Source: Rhodococcoides corynebacterioides NBRC 14404
GTDB taxonomy: Bacteria > Actinomycetota > Actinomycetes > Mycobacteriales > Mycobacteriaceae
Direction: 5' to 3'
Assembly: GCF_001894765.1 (NCBI RefSeq)
Contig: NZ_BCWV01000009.1
Coordinates: 62,001 to 126,000, forward strand
Length of the DNA stretch: 64,000 nt
Both the position numbers and the translations under genes were made by a program. Shown one piece after another: positions 51,337 to 59,780 of this stretch (positions are counted from its first letter, which is position 1; every line of letters begins with the position of its first letter). The notes below the pieces were generated by a model, which was not told the origin of the DNA, made no database searches, and worked only from the letters and a program-made list of their open reading frames with translations.

Positions 51337-52608
51337 TCAGACCCTCGTCGTGAGTACGCGGTCGCCGCCGGCGGCCTTCGCTCGATACATCATGGAGTCG
51401 GCCGCGCGGGTCGCGCGGGTGACCGCGGCCGGTCCGACCTGCCACGACGGGGAATCGGGCGTCATGACGGCGACGCCGACACTGGCCGTGACGGGCACGT
51501 CGTCGGCCGGGTCGTGAACCGTCGCGGTGACGCGACTCACCAGGTCGGGCAGGTCGCCGTCCGTGTCGACGACGACACCGACGAACTCCTCGCCGCCGGT
51601 GCGGGCCAGGATCCCGCGAGCACCGAGCAGCGCGTGAAGCCGAGAGGCGACGGTCCGGATCACGGCGTCGCCGCGGTCGTGGCCGAACCGATCGTTCACC
51701 GCCTTGAACCGGTCGATGTCGACCAGGAGGACCGCGACGGACACGCCGCGCGAGCGGGCGACGTCCCACAGCTCGTCGACCGCGTTCTGCAGGCCCCGAC
51801 GGTTCGCGACGCCGGTGAGTTCGTCGAACTCCGACGCCCGGGCGTCCGCCGAGACCAGGGACCAGGCGATGTGGGCGAAGACGGGAACGCCGCTGACCGA
51901 TCCGCTCGCGACCAGCACGGCGGCCACCGCGTCGTTGATCCCCCAGAGCCCCTGCAGGTACGCCTGCAGGCCGATCCAGGCGATGACGACGTTCACGAAG
52001 GCGAGGTGCGCGAGCAAGATGCGCGCACTGAGGAAGAACGTGCAGAGGGCGCCGTTGAGCGCGAACAGGAACGTGCCGATCAGGGCGCTGGTCGGGGTGT
52101 CCAGCAGGATCACCGACGTGATGCCCAGATCGCCGAAGAGCAGCAGCCCCAGGAACTGCGCCTTCCTGGTGGGGGTGGGCGCGAAGGTGACCCACGCGAT
52201 CACCGCGATCTGCGCGGCGAGCACGATCATCACCCAGGTGACCTCGGCGGTTCCCGACGGCCCGTAGGGCGAGCCGAGCATGAGCATCGACACGAGCGCG
52301 TTCAGTCCGACCCCGAACACCACCACGCCCTTGATCAGACCGTGCAGCGGCCGGGTGGAGCGGTGGACGAAGATCCAGTCGAAGTCGTGCGGAGTGGTCA
52401 GCCACCGCCGGAAGACGGCGAACGGGCCCGTCGCGATGCGACCACCCCACGCGGCGCGCCGGCCCCGGCGGGCGTCGGCCGCACGCTGCTCCGGCGAGGA
52501 GTGGCGTCCCGGGCCCTGCCAGGGGTGCGGCTCGCCGCGCCGACCCCGACGCCCCCGGGGATCGTGCGGGGGCGTGGCGGAACGCTGCCGATGGTCGGGC
52601 GGGCTCAC
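51337..52608 (-). CDS. Membrane-bound GGDEF protein lacking the inhibitory site
   Basis: 423 residues. A basic, probably disordered head of about 80 residues is followed by about six membrane helices (95-245). The GGDEF domain follows (FDELTGVANRRGLQNAV, VDIDRFKAVNDRFGHDRGD). The active-site motif is GGEEF at residues 338-342, a functional variant of GGDEF. The position five residues upstream reads GARG, so the RxxD inhibitory site is absent, unlike the other cyclase in this window. It should make cyclic di-GMP without product inhibition. GTG start at 52608; a shorter start is possible. Confidence 0.85.
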   Translation of the reverse strand: MSPPDHRQRSATPPHDPRGRRGRRGEPHPWQGPGRHSSPEQRAADARRGRRAAWGGRIATGPFAVFRRWLTTPHDFDWIFVHRSTRPLHGLIKGVVVFGVGLNALVSMLMLGSPYGPSGTAEVTWVMIVLAAQIAVIAWVTFAPTPTRKAQFLGLLLFGDLGITSVILLDTPTSALIGTFLFALNGALCTFFLSARILLAHLAFVNVVIAWIGLQAYLQGLWGINDAVAAVLVASGSVSGVPVFAHIAWSLVSADARASEFDELTGVANRRGLQNAVDELWDVARSRGVSVAVLLVDIDRFKAVNDRFGHDRGDAVIRTVASRLHALLGARGILARTGGEEFVGVVVDTDGDLPDLVSRVTATVHDPADDVPVTASVGVAVMTPDSPSWQVGPAAVTRATRAADSMMYRAKAAGGDRVLTTRV

Positions 52609-52826
52609 GTGACGGACGATCGCCGCGGCGTGGAACAGGGGTCGACGTGCATGGGTGTACTCCCGTATTCGGTACGGCCCCGACGCCGTCTTTCTCTACT
52701 GCGGTGACGATGATAACCGGCATCGGTGGTGCTTCGTCCCGAAGAACCGGACCTGTCGTCTGTTCTGGTCCAGTCGAGCGGACCGGTTCGATCCGTGCCC
52801 CGGCGGCCGTCGATACCCTCGTGCGC

Positions 52827-53864
52827 ATGGCCGTCCACCCCGCCGCCCTGCCCATCGTCTGCGCCCCGATGGCGGGCGGACCGTCCACCCCCGCGCTCGC
52901 GGCGGCGGTCGCCGAGGCGGGCGGGCTCGGCATGCTCGCGGGTGCGATCTCCACCCCCGATGCCCTCGAGGCGGACCTGACCGAGGTGGAACGGTCGACC
53001 GACGGGTCTTGGGGGGTCAATCTCTTCCTGCCGTCCGCGCGCATCGCGTCGGAGTCCGCGCTGGCCGACTACCGCCGCGGCCTGGAACCGCTCGCGGCGG
53101 ACCTCGGTGTCGATCTCGGCGATCCCGTCCACGGCGACGACGCGATCGAGGCGAAGATCGAGATCGTCCTGCGTCATCGGCCCGCCGCGGTGTCGGTGAC
53201 CTTCGGCCGGCCGGGGCGGGAACTGACCGACCGTGTCCACGACATCGGGGCCCTGATGATCGGCACCGTCACCTCGGTGGCCGAGGCCGAGATGGCGGCC
53301 GAGGACGGGGCCGACCTGCTGGTGGTGCAGGGCAGCGAGGCGGGCGGACATCGCGGCGTCTTCGCCGACGACCCGTCGTCGCCCCGCGGCGGCGAGGCGA
53401 TGTCCCTGCCCTCGCTGCTCGTGGCCGTCGGACTGTCCGTCGACGTCCCGCTCATCGCCGCGGGCGGCATCATGGACGGCTCCGGCGTGGTCGCCGCGCT
53501 GGGGCTGGGCGCCGTCGCCGCGCAGATGGGAACCGCGTTCCTCTGCGCGGACGAGGCGGGCACGTCCGCCGTGCACCGCAGGGCGCTGCTCGAGCGGACC
53601 TACTCGCGGACCGTCGTCACGCGGTCCTTCTCGGGCCGTCCGGCCCGCGGACTGGAGAACGAGTTCGCGGCGCAGCACACGGCGACCGCACCGGCAGGGT
53701 ATCCGGAGGTCAACGCACTGACGGGGCCGCTGCGGGCCGCCGCCACGAGAGCCGGCCGCGCCGACGTCCCCAACCTGTGGGCCGGGACCGGCTGGCGAGC
53801 CGTCACCGCCGCCCCCGCCGCGGACATCGTGCGCCGCGTGGTGGCGGAGATGGAGACGGCCTGA
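52827..53864 (+). CDS. Nitronate monooxygenase
   Basis: 345-residue FMN-dependent TIM-barrel enzyme that oxidises alkyl nitronates such as propionate-3-nitronate, the former 2-nitropropane dioxygenase class. Typical segments are LPIVCAPMAGGPSTPALAAAV, the GSEAGGHRG substrate/FMN loop with the catalytic His, PLIAAGGIMDGSGVVAALGLGA and AQMGTAFLCADEAG. The start is ATG at 52827 (MAVHPAALPIV); a GTG two codons earlier is possible. The preceding 218 bases to the GGDEF start hold the divergent promoters. No neighbouring gene of nitro metabolism is seen. Confidence 0.9.
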   Translation: MAVHPAALPIVCAPMAGGPSTPALAAAVAEAGGLGMLAGAISTPDALEADLTEVERSTDGSWGVNLFLPSARIASESALADYRRGLEPLAADLGVDLGDPVHGDDAIEAKIEIVLRHRPAAVSVTFGRPGRELTDRVHDIGALMIGTVTSVAEAEMAAEDGADLLVVQGSEAGGHRGVFADDPSSPRGGEAMSLPSLLVAVGLSVDVPLIAAGGIMDGSGVVAALGLGAVAAQMGTAFLCADEAGTSAVHRRALLERTYSRTVVTRSFSGRPARGLENEFAAQHTATAPAGYPEVNALTGPLRAAATRAGRADVPNLWAGTGWRAVTAAPAADIVRRVVAEMETA

Positions 53865-53879
53865 CGGTCGACCGCTCGC

Positions 53880-54671
53880 TCAGGCCGGCAGTTCGCTACC
53901 CGCGAGCAGGATCGACGCGATCAGCGCGGGGTTGTCCGTCATGGGGACGTGGCCCACGCCGGGCACGGGGATCACCGTCGCGTTCGGGAAGACCGACCGC
54001 ACGCGTCGGGACTGGTAGTAGGGGAGGACCAGGTCCCGCGTTCCCCAGGCGACGGTCACCGGCACTCGCGGTTCGGTGGCCGGGGGGAAGGCGAAGTCGG
54101 CCTCGATGCCCGCGTCGATCATGGGATTCGTGGTGAGGGAGTGCACGTCGTGTACCGCCGACTCGTACGCCACGCGCGACGGGTGGGCGAAGAACGGCAG
54201 CAGCGACGGGTAGCGCACGGCGCGGTACCGCATGGCGGCCGGGGCGCGATCGCCGAAGGCGCGGGCGACCTGCCGGATCGCTTTGAAGGTGTTGATGGTG
54301 CGTGCTTGATCGGCGCGACCCAGGAAGAACCCGGCGGGGGACAGCGCCGTCGCGGACGCCACCTCGCCGTGGGCGGCGAGGACGAGCGAGAGGTAGCCAC
54401 CCAGGGAATTGCCGCCGATGTGCACCTGCTGACCGGGCTCCTCCACCTCGCGCACGAAGGCGATGAGTTCCGACACCATGTACTCGATCGCGTCCTCCCC
54501 GTCCTCCGGCAGGGGATCCGACTCCCCGTGGCCGGGCAGATCGACGGTGATGACGCGCCGGTGTGGTGTGAGTCGGTCCAGCACCGCGTCCCACGCCTGG
54601 CGCCGGTGGACCACTCCGTGGACGAGGACGAGGGTGGGGCCACGGCCGGCCACGTCGTACTTCAGCGTCAT
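53880..54671 (-). CDS. Alpha/beta hydrolase
   Basis: 263 residues. Standard fold with LVLVHGVVHRRQAWD (oxyanion region), DLPGHGESDPLP, the nucleophile elbow IGGNSLGGYLSL, an acid residue in VAWGTRDLVLPY and the catalytic His in PGVGHVPMTDNPA. The layout resembles epoxide-hydrolase/haloalkane-dehalogenase-like or meta-cleavage hydrolases, but nothing fixes the substrate. It converges with nitronate monooxygenase, with a 15-base gap, and lies upstream of lat on the same strand. Confidence 0.88.
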   Translation of the reverse strand: MTLKYDVAGRGPTLVLVHGVVHRRQAWDAVLDRLTPHRRVITVDLPGHGESDPLPEDGEDAIEYMVSELIAFVREVEEPGQQVHIGGNSLGGYLSLVLAAHGEVASATALSPAGFFLGRADQARTINTFKAIRQVARAFGDRAPAAMRYRAVRYPSLLPFFAHPSRVAYESAVHDVHSLTTNPMIDAGIEADFAFPPATEPRVPVTVAWGTRDLVLPYYQSRRVRSVFPNATVIPVPGVGHVPMTDNPALIASILLAGSELPA

Positions 54672-54714
54672 GGCTGGTGATCGTAGACGGATGGAGAGTG
54701 CGTGTGACGCGCGG

Positions 54715-56061
54715 TCACACTCGTGGCCGGATGCTCCGACGCGTCAGCACACGGTCCAGTGCCGCGACGGCGCTGCGGAGGTCGTTCTCGGTGACGGTCA
54801 GGGCCGGTCGGAAGCGAATGCTGCGGTCCCCGCACCCGAGCATGAGGACGTGCTCGCGCTCGCGCAGGTCGGTGACGACGGCGTCCCTGGTCTCGGTGTC
54901 GGGCAAGGACACCGCGCGCATGAGGCCGCGGCCGCGCACCTCGGAGACCGCCGGGTGTCGTACGGCCAGGTCCGCCAGCGCGTCGCCCAGGACCGCGCCC
55001 AGCTCCGCGGCGCGCTCGATCAGACCGTCCTGCTCGACGACCTCGAGGATGCGTCGGGCACGCACCATGTCTGCCAGCCCGCCGCCCCACGTCGAGTTGA
55101 TGCGTGATCCGACGCGGAACACGTTGTCGCGCACCAGGTCGACTCGACGGCCGGCCATGATGCCGCAGACCTGGGTCTTCTTGCCGAAGGCCACGACGTC
55201 CGGTTCGATACCGAGCTGCTGGTGCGCCCAGGCCGTTCCGGTGATCCCGACCCCGGTCTGCACCTCGTCGACCACGAACAGTGCGTCGTACTCGTGGCAG
55301 AGGTCCTGCAGGGCACGCAGATACGTCGGACGGAAGTGGTGATCGCCGCCCTCGCCCTGGATCGGTTCGAGGACGACGGCGGCGATGTCGTGGGGGTGGC
55401 GGTCGAAGTGCTCGCGCGCGGCCGCCAGGGACCGCCGCTCGACGGACTCCATGTCGGCGCCGTCCCGGACGTAGGCGGAGGGGATGCGCGGCCAGTCGAA
55501 GGCGGGGAAGCGCGCCACCTTGATCGGGTCGGTGTTGGTCAGCGACATCGTGTAGCCGGACCGACCGTGGAACGCGTGCTCGAGGTGCATGATTCGAGTG
55601 CCGAGCCGGGGGTCGCGCCCTGCCTCCTCGTTGCGTCGGCTCTTCCAGTCGAAGGCGACCTTGAGGGCGTTCTCCACGGCGAGCGCGCCGCCCTCCACGA
55701 AGAACAGGTGCGGCAGCTCCGGGTGGCCGAGCACGCGGGCGAAGGTGTCCACGAAGCGTGCCATCGGTTCGGTGTAGATGTCCGAGTTGCTCGGCTTGTG
55801 CAGCGCGGCGGTGAGGAGGTCGTCGCGGAACTCGGCGTCCTCGACCAGGGCGGGGTGGTTCATGCCCAGGGCGTTGGAGGCGAAGAACGTGAACATGTCG
55901 AGATATGCGGCGCCGGTGCGGGCGTCGATGATCGTCGCGCCGGACGAGCGGTGGAGATCGAGCACGAGGTCGAACCCGTCGACGAGGAGATGGCGTGACA
56001 GGGACTCGTGAACGGTCGACGGGTCACCGGGCGGGGAGGAGATCGGCAGCACCTGGGTCAT
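54715..56061 (-). CDS. lat: L-lysine 6-transaminase
   Basis: 448-residue PLP aminotransferase of class III that moves the epsilon amino group of lysine to 2-oxoglutarate, giving aminoadipate semialdehyde/piperideine-6-carboxylate. Length and sequence match mycobacterial Lat (449 residues). It shows TFFASNALGMNHPAL, the PLP Asp region VVDEVQTGVGITG and the Schiff-base lysine region VAFGKKTQVCGIMAG. The ATG at 56061 (MTQVLPISSPPG) is used. A TAGACT hexamer at 56074-56069 would place the transcript start at about 56062, nearly leaderless. It is divergent from amaB/pcd, the next enzyme of the pathway. Confidence 0.93.
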   Translation of the reverse strand: MTQVLPISSPPGDPSTVHESLSRHLLVDGFDLVLDLHRSSGATIIDARTGAAYLDMFTFFASNALGMNHPALVEDAEFRDDLLTAALHKPSNSDIYTEPMARFVDTFARVLGHPELPHLFFVEGGALAVENALKVAFDWKSRRNEEAGRDPRLGTRIMHLEHAFHGRSGYTMSLTNTDPIKVARFPAFDWPRIPSAYVRDGADMESVERRSLAAAREHFDRHPHDIAAVVLEPIQGEGGDHHFRPTYLRALQDLCHEYDALFVVDEVQTGVGITGTAWAHQQLGIEPDVVAFGKKTQVCGIMAGRRVDLVRDNVFRVGSRINSTWGGGLADMVRARRILEVVEQDGLIERAAELGAVLGDALADLAVRHPAVSEVRGRGLMRAVSLPDTETRDAVVTDLREREHVLMLGCGDRSIRFRPALTVTENDLRSAVAALDRVLTRRSIRPRV

Positions 56062-56146
56062 GAACGGGAGTCTATGCGATAAAATCCTGTAAATAACCGA
56101 TTGAGACGGAAAATATCCTGTCCACGCCGTGAGGGAGACTCGACGC
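56062..56146. promoter_or_regulatory. Divergent lat-amaB promoter/operator region
   Basis: 85 bases, strikingly AT-rich for this genome. Two near-identical direct repeats, ATAAAATCCTGT (56079-56090) and AAAATATCCTGT (56110-56121), match at 10 of 12 positions and are spaced 31 bases apart, about three helical turns, on the same face of the helix. They are candidate sites for a regulator acting on both genes, for example an Lrp-type protein as at the mycobacterial lat locus. No regulator gene is adjacent here. Confidence 0.5.
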
Positions 56147-57676
56147 ATGACCGCCACCGCCACCCTGGCCAGCCGTACCGCCGACCTGCTGCGCAGTCTC
56201 GGAGCCGCGCCGCTCGCGGTGGACGGCGACGGAGCGGCCACGCGGAGTCCCGTGACGGGCGAGGCGCTCGGCCACGTCCCCACCACCGTCTCCGCCGCCG
56301 ACGCCGTCACGGCTGCGGCGGCCGCGTTCACCGAGTGGTCGTCGGTTCCGGCCCCGGTGCGCGGAGCGGTGGTGCGCGAACTCGGAGAACTGTTGCGCGA
56401 GCACAAGTCCGCGCTGGGCGAGCTGGTCAGCATCGAGGCCGGCAAGATCGTCAGCGAGGGCCTCGGCGAGGTCCAGGAGATGATCGACATCTGCGACTTC
56501 GGCGTCGGACTGTCCCGTCAACTGCACGGAGCGACCATCGCCACCGAGCGTCCCGGCCACCGGATGATGGAACAGTGGCACCCGCTGGGCGTGGTCGCCG
56601 TGATCACGGCCTTCAACTTCCCGGTGGCCGTGTGGTCGTGGAACACCGTGCTCGCCCTGGTCGCGGGAGACACCGTGGTGTGGAAACCGTCCGAGAAGAC
56701 GCCCGTCACCGCGATCGCCGTACAGGCACTTGCCGACGAGGCCGCCCGACGCGCCGGCGTCGACCTCCCCGTGACCCAGCTCGTCCTCGGTGAGCGGGAC
56801 GCGGGCGAGGCTCTGGTCGACGATCCGCGCGTCGCGCTCGTCTCGGCCACCGGCTCCACCCGGATGGGCCGCGAGGTCGCCCCCCGCGTCGCCGCGCGAT
56901 TCGGCCGGGTCCTCCTCGAACTCGGCGGCAACAACGCTGCGATCGTCTGTCCCAGTGCGGATCTCGACCTCACCGTGCGCGGCATCGTCTTCTCGGCCGT
57001 CGGCACGGCGGGGCAGCGCTGCACGTCGCTGCGACGCGCGATCGTGCACGAGTCCGTGGCCGACGAGCTCGTCGACCGACTCGCCGCCGCCTACGCGACG
57101 TTGCCCATCGGCTCACCGCTCGACCCGGACACCCTCGTCGGACCCCTGATCGACGAGGACGCGTACACCGCGTTCGCCGCAGCCCTCGACCAGGCCCGGG
57201 CGGACGGTGGGATCGTCGTGACGGGAGGCGAGCGCGTCGACGGTCCCGGCGGTGGCAGCGCCGATGGCGCCGGCGGCGTCTACGTACGCCCGGCCGTCGT
57301 CCGCATGCCGTCGCAGACCGCGGTGATGCGTCGGGAAACGTTCGGGCCCATCCTGTACGTCGTGACCTACACCGACCTCGGCGACGCCATCGCCGTCCAC
57401 AACGACGTCCCGCAGGGCCTGTCGTCGTCGATCTTCACGACGGACCTCCGCGAGGCGGAACGCTTCCTCTCGCCGTCCGGATCGGACTGCGGCATCGCCA
57501 ACGTCAACATCGGGCCGTCCGGCGCCGAGATCGGCGGGGCGTTCGGCGGCGAGAAGGAGACCGGCGGTGGGCGCGAGTCCGGCTCCGACGCCTGGAAGGC
57601 CTACATGCGCCGCACCACCAACACCGTCAACTACAGCTCGGAACTCCCGCTCGCTCAGGGGGTGACGTTCGGGTGA
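56147..57676 (+). CDS. amaB: L-aminoadipate-semialdehyde/piperideine-6-carboxylate dehydrogenase
   Basis: 509-residue aldehyde dehydrogenase of the ALDH7/AmaB group (pcd, Rv3293 in M. tuberculosis) that oxidises aminoadipate semialdehyde to 2-aminoadipate, finishing the step started by Lat. It shows HPLGVVAVITAFNFPVAVWSW, VWKPSEKTPVTA, LELGGNNAAIV, the catalytic Cys in GTAGQRCTSLRR, and the family-typical C-terminus GGEKETGGGRESGSDAWKAY. The ATG at 56147 follows GAGGGAG. The stop overlaps the S4 gene start (TGATG). Confidence 0.92.
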   Translation: MTATATLASRTADLLRSLGAAPLAVDGDGAATRSPVTGEALGHVPTTVSAADAVTAAAAAFTEWSSVPAPVRGAVVRELGELLREHKSALGELVSIEAGKIVSEGLGEVQEMIDICDFGVGLSRQLHGATIATERPGHRMMEQWHPLGVVAVITAFNFPVAVWSWNTVLALVAGDTVVWKPSEKTPVTAIAVQALADEAARRAGVDLPVTQLVLGERDAGEALVDDPRVALVSATGSTRMGREVAPRVAARFGRVLLELGGNNAAIVCPSADLDLTVRGIVFSAVGTAGQRCTSLRRAIVHESVADELVDRLAAAYATLPIGSPLDPDTLVGPLIDEDAYTAFAAALDQARADGGIVVTGGERVDGPGGGSADGAGGVYVRPAVVRMPSQTAVMRRETFGPILYVVTYTDLGDAIAVHNDVPQGLSSSIFTTDLREAERFLSPSGSDCGIANVNIGPSGAEIGGAFGGEKETGGGRESGSDAWKAYMRRTTNTVNYSSELPLAQGVTFG

Positions 57677-57888
57677 TGGTCGTCCCGATCCGCGACGAGG
57701 TCATCCGCCTCGGCCAGTTCCTCAAGCTCGCGAACCTCATCGACTCCGGCTCGGAGGCCAAGGCGGTGATCGCCGACGGGCTGGTGCAGGTCAACGGCGA
57801 GGTGGAGACCCGCCGCGGACGCCAACTGCGCGCCGACGACGTCGTGACCGTCGGCGGGCAGTCGGCGCGGGTCACCGCGGAGGCGTAG
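57676..57888 (+). CDS. S4-domain RNA-binding protein
   Basis: 70 residues forming a single S4 RNA-binding domain: IRLGQFLKLANLIDSGSEAKAVIADGLVQVNGEVETRRGRQLRADDVVTV. Members (YaaA/YbcJ type) are thought to bind structured RNA or ribosomal RNA, but the physiological role is unclear. The ATG at 57676 shares a base with the amaB stop; GTG one codon earlier is possible. Co-translation with amaB is likely, though no functional link is obvious. Confidence 0.85.
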   Translation: MVVPIRDEVIRLGQFLKLANLIDSGSEAKAVIADGLVQVNGEVETRRGRQLRADDVVTVGGQSARVTAEA

Positions 57889-57918
57889 TCACCTGCGGAT
57901 GACCGTCGCCGCCGCCCG

Positions 57919-58416
57919 TCAGTCCTGCGTCGGCAACGGCTCCGCGGTGACGACGACGACGCCGTCGTCGTCGCTGTAGACGAACTCACCCGGTGCGAAG
58001 GTCACGCCGCCGATCTCGACGGTGACGTTCTTCTCGCCCGAGCCCGTCTGCGTGCTCTTGCGCGGATTGGTGCCGAGGGCCTTCACTCCGATCGACAGGG
58101 TGCGCAGGATGGCGGAGTCGCGGACCGCACCGTTGACGATCACCCCGGCCCAGCCGTTCTCGACGCCGCGGCCCGCGATGATGTCGCCCACCAGGGCCGT
58201 GTGGATCGACGCGTCGCCGTCGACCACGAGGACCCCGCCGTGACCCGGCTCCGACAGGGTCTGCTTCACCAGCAGGTTGTCCTGGAAGCACCGGATGGTG
58301 GTGATCGGACCGCAGAACTCGGTGACGGCACCGAACTGGCGGAACTGGGTGTCGCAGCTGCGGATGTCCGGACCGATGGCGTCGGCCAGATCGGCCGTGG
58401 CGATGAAGGTGCTCAT
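57919..58416 (-). CDS. rraA: RraA-like protein (RNase E inhibitor / 4-hydroxy-4-methyl-2-oxoglutarate aldolase family)
   Basis: 165 residues. The fold shows [54 protein letters not shown] and [16 protein letters not shown]. Actinobacterial members are annotated as regulator of ribonuclease activity or as a divalent-metal oxo-acid aldolase; the [13 protein letters not shown] segment with its Arg-Asp pair is compatible with either. The ATG at 58416 ([10 protein letters not shown]) is favoured. A TATCCT hexamer on its strand (58430-58425) suggests a nearly leaderless transcript. It converges with the S4 gene. Confidence 0.88.
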   Translation of the reverse strand: MSTFIATADLADAIGPDIRSCDTQFRQFGAVTEFCGPITTIRCFQDNLLVKQTLSEPGHGGVLVVDGDASIHTALVGDIIAGRGVENGWAGVIVNGAVRDSAILRTLSIGVKALGTNPRKSTQTGSGEKNVTVEIGGVTFAPGEFVYSDDDGVVVVTAEPLPTQD

Positions 58417-58559
58417 GGCTGCACAGGATAGGGCGGCCGGGTGTGAGGCGCGTCGCTCGGTTGGACCTGCCGCACCGGGGGAATACGTGACCGATGACAA
58501 CGAGTCAGAGAAGCAGCGGCGACGACGGAACGCGCCGACCGTCCGGAGGAGAATCACCG

Positions 58560-58781
58560 ATGTCCGGCCAGAATCCCGATCCCGCGGAAATTGCAGGTCT
58601 CGAGCCCGGCGGCGGTGTCGCCCCCGGTGACACCCCGCCGGTCTCCACGTCCGCCGCCGGACCGAATCACGAACCGCCGCAACGCACTCGCACGCCCGCC
58701 GTCATCTTTCTCGCCGTCGTCGGCCTCATCGTCGTGCTCGTGGCACTCGGCCTGATCGGGCGCATCGCCGGCTTCCTCTGA
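58560..58781 (+). CDS. DUF6480-like small membrane protein
   Basis: 73 residues. A polar Pro/Gly-rich N-terminal half with the conserved-looking [23 protein letters not shown] is followed by one C-terminal helix, [29 protein letters not shown]. This pattern matches actinobacterial proteins annotated DUF6480. The ATG at 58560 has an excellent GGAGGAG site; an upstream start at 58494 gives an unsupported extension. Function unknown. Confidence 0.75.
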   Translation: MSGQNPDPAEIAGLEPGGGVAPGDTPPVSTSAAGPNHEPPQRTRTPAVIFLAVVGLIVVLVALGLIGRIAGFL

Positions 58782-58809
58782 CGACGCGCAGCGGCTCGGG
58801 GCGGGCCGG

Positions 58810-59625
58810 TCAGGCGCCGTGCTCGGCCGCGTTCGCGGCGATCACGTCCACCAGCCACTGCGCCAGGCCCTCGGCCCGCGCGTCGTAGTGCGTGCGGAAC
58901 CGCTCGTCGGCGACGTACATGCCCGACACGCACACCTGCATCGCGTGGTCGCAGTCGTAGAACCGGTCGATGGACAGCCGATGGCGCTCGGCCAGTGCGT
59001 TCGCGGCCGGATCTCCCGGCCGCACGCCGGCCGCCATCGCCGCGGCGCAGTCCGCCTCCAGCGCCTCCGTGTCGGCCTTGATCGTCGTCCAGTCGTCGGT
59101 GGTGAATCGCGCGGTGCGTTCGCGGCTCTGCGCCCACGCGTCCGTCTCGCCCCACCGCTCGCGGGCCTCGTCCTCGTACTTCTCGCCCGTCCAGTCGTCG
59201 CCCCAGATCTCGCGTAGCTGGTCGGGTGTGGGCTGCTGTCCCATGGTTCTCTCCTCGATCAGAGTGTCGACGGCGGTCGCCATCGCCTGCAGGTGATCGA
59301 TGCGGTCGGCGAGCGCGTCCCGTTGCCGCCGCAGGTGCGTCAGTGCATCGGCGGCCGGATCGTCGAGCAGCGTCCTGATCTCGTCCAGCGGGAATCCGAG
59401 TTCGCGGTAGGCGAGCACCGCGAACAGGCGCTCGACGTCGTCGTCGGAGTAGGTGCGGTACCCCGCGCCGGTGCGACCGGACGGCACCACCAACCCCACC
59501 GCGTCGTAATGGTGGAGTGTGCGGACGCTGACGTCGGCGAGTCGGGCGACCGCGCCGACGGTAAGGAACTGTCGGGCGTCCGCACCGACGGCAAGGAACC
59601 CGTGTGCATCGTTCACGTCGCTCAC
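58810..59625 (-). CDS. MerR-family regulator with TipAS domain
   Basis: 271 residues. The N-terminal MerR helix-turn-helix (TVGAVARLADVSVRTLHHYDAVGLV, then GYRTYSDDDVERL) is followed by a dimerisation coiled coil. A C-terminal TipAS-type ligand domain follows (residues about 145-265, with the SIDRFYDCDHAMQVCVSGMYVADERFRTHYD pattern). TipAL of Streptomyces activates its own promoter when it traps thiopeptides; family members sense various lipophilic drugs. GTG at 59625 has a GGAGG site. About 20 residues precede the usual start of the HTH. A candidate operator lies just upstream. Confidence 0.9.
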   Translation of the reverse strand: MSDVNDAHGFLAVGADARQFLTVGAVARLADVSVRTLHHYDAVGLVVPSGRTGAGYRTYSDDDVERLFAVLAYRELGFPLDEIRTLLDDPAADALTHLRRQRDALADRIDHLQAMATAVDTLIEERTMGQQPTPDQLREIWGDDWTGEKYEDEARERWGETDAWAQSRERTARFTTDDWTTIKADTEALEADCAAAMAAGVRPGDPAANALAERHRLSIDRFYDCDHAMQVCVSGMYVADERFRTHYDARAEGLAQWLVDVIAANAAEHGA

Positions 59626-59632
59626 TGTGATT

Positions 59633-59654
59633 CCTCCCGTCGCGTGAGGGTCAA
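59633..59654 (-). promoter_or_regulatory. Candidate autoregulatory MerR/TipA operator
   Basis: On the reverse strand TTGACC (59654-59649) is followed at once by CCTCACG-CGA-CGGGAGG (59649-59633), an inverted repeat with 6 of 7 arm positions matching. A palindrome placed between -35 and -10 is the standard MerR arrangement. It lies 8 bases before the merR-like start codon, implying autoregulation and a very short or absent leader. Confidence 0.5.
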
Positions 59655-59780
59655 GTCCGGGCGTGTGCGCAGGGGCTGTGACGTGACGCACCCGTGGAGT
59701 ACCGTGGGCGGGTACTTGTCAACGCCCGTCACACACAGCTCCGGTCTCGGAGCCGTGCACCCAGTCTCCCGGGGAGTTCG

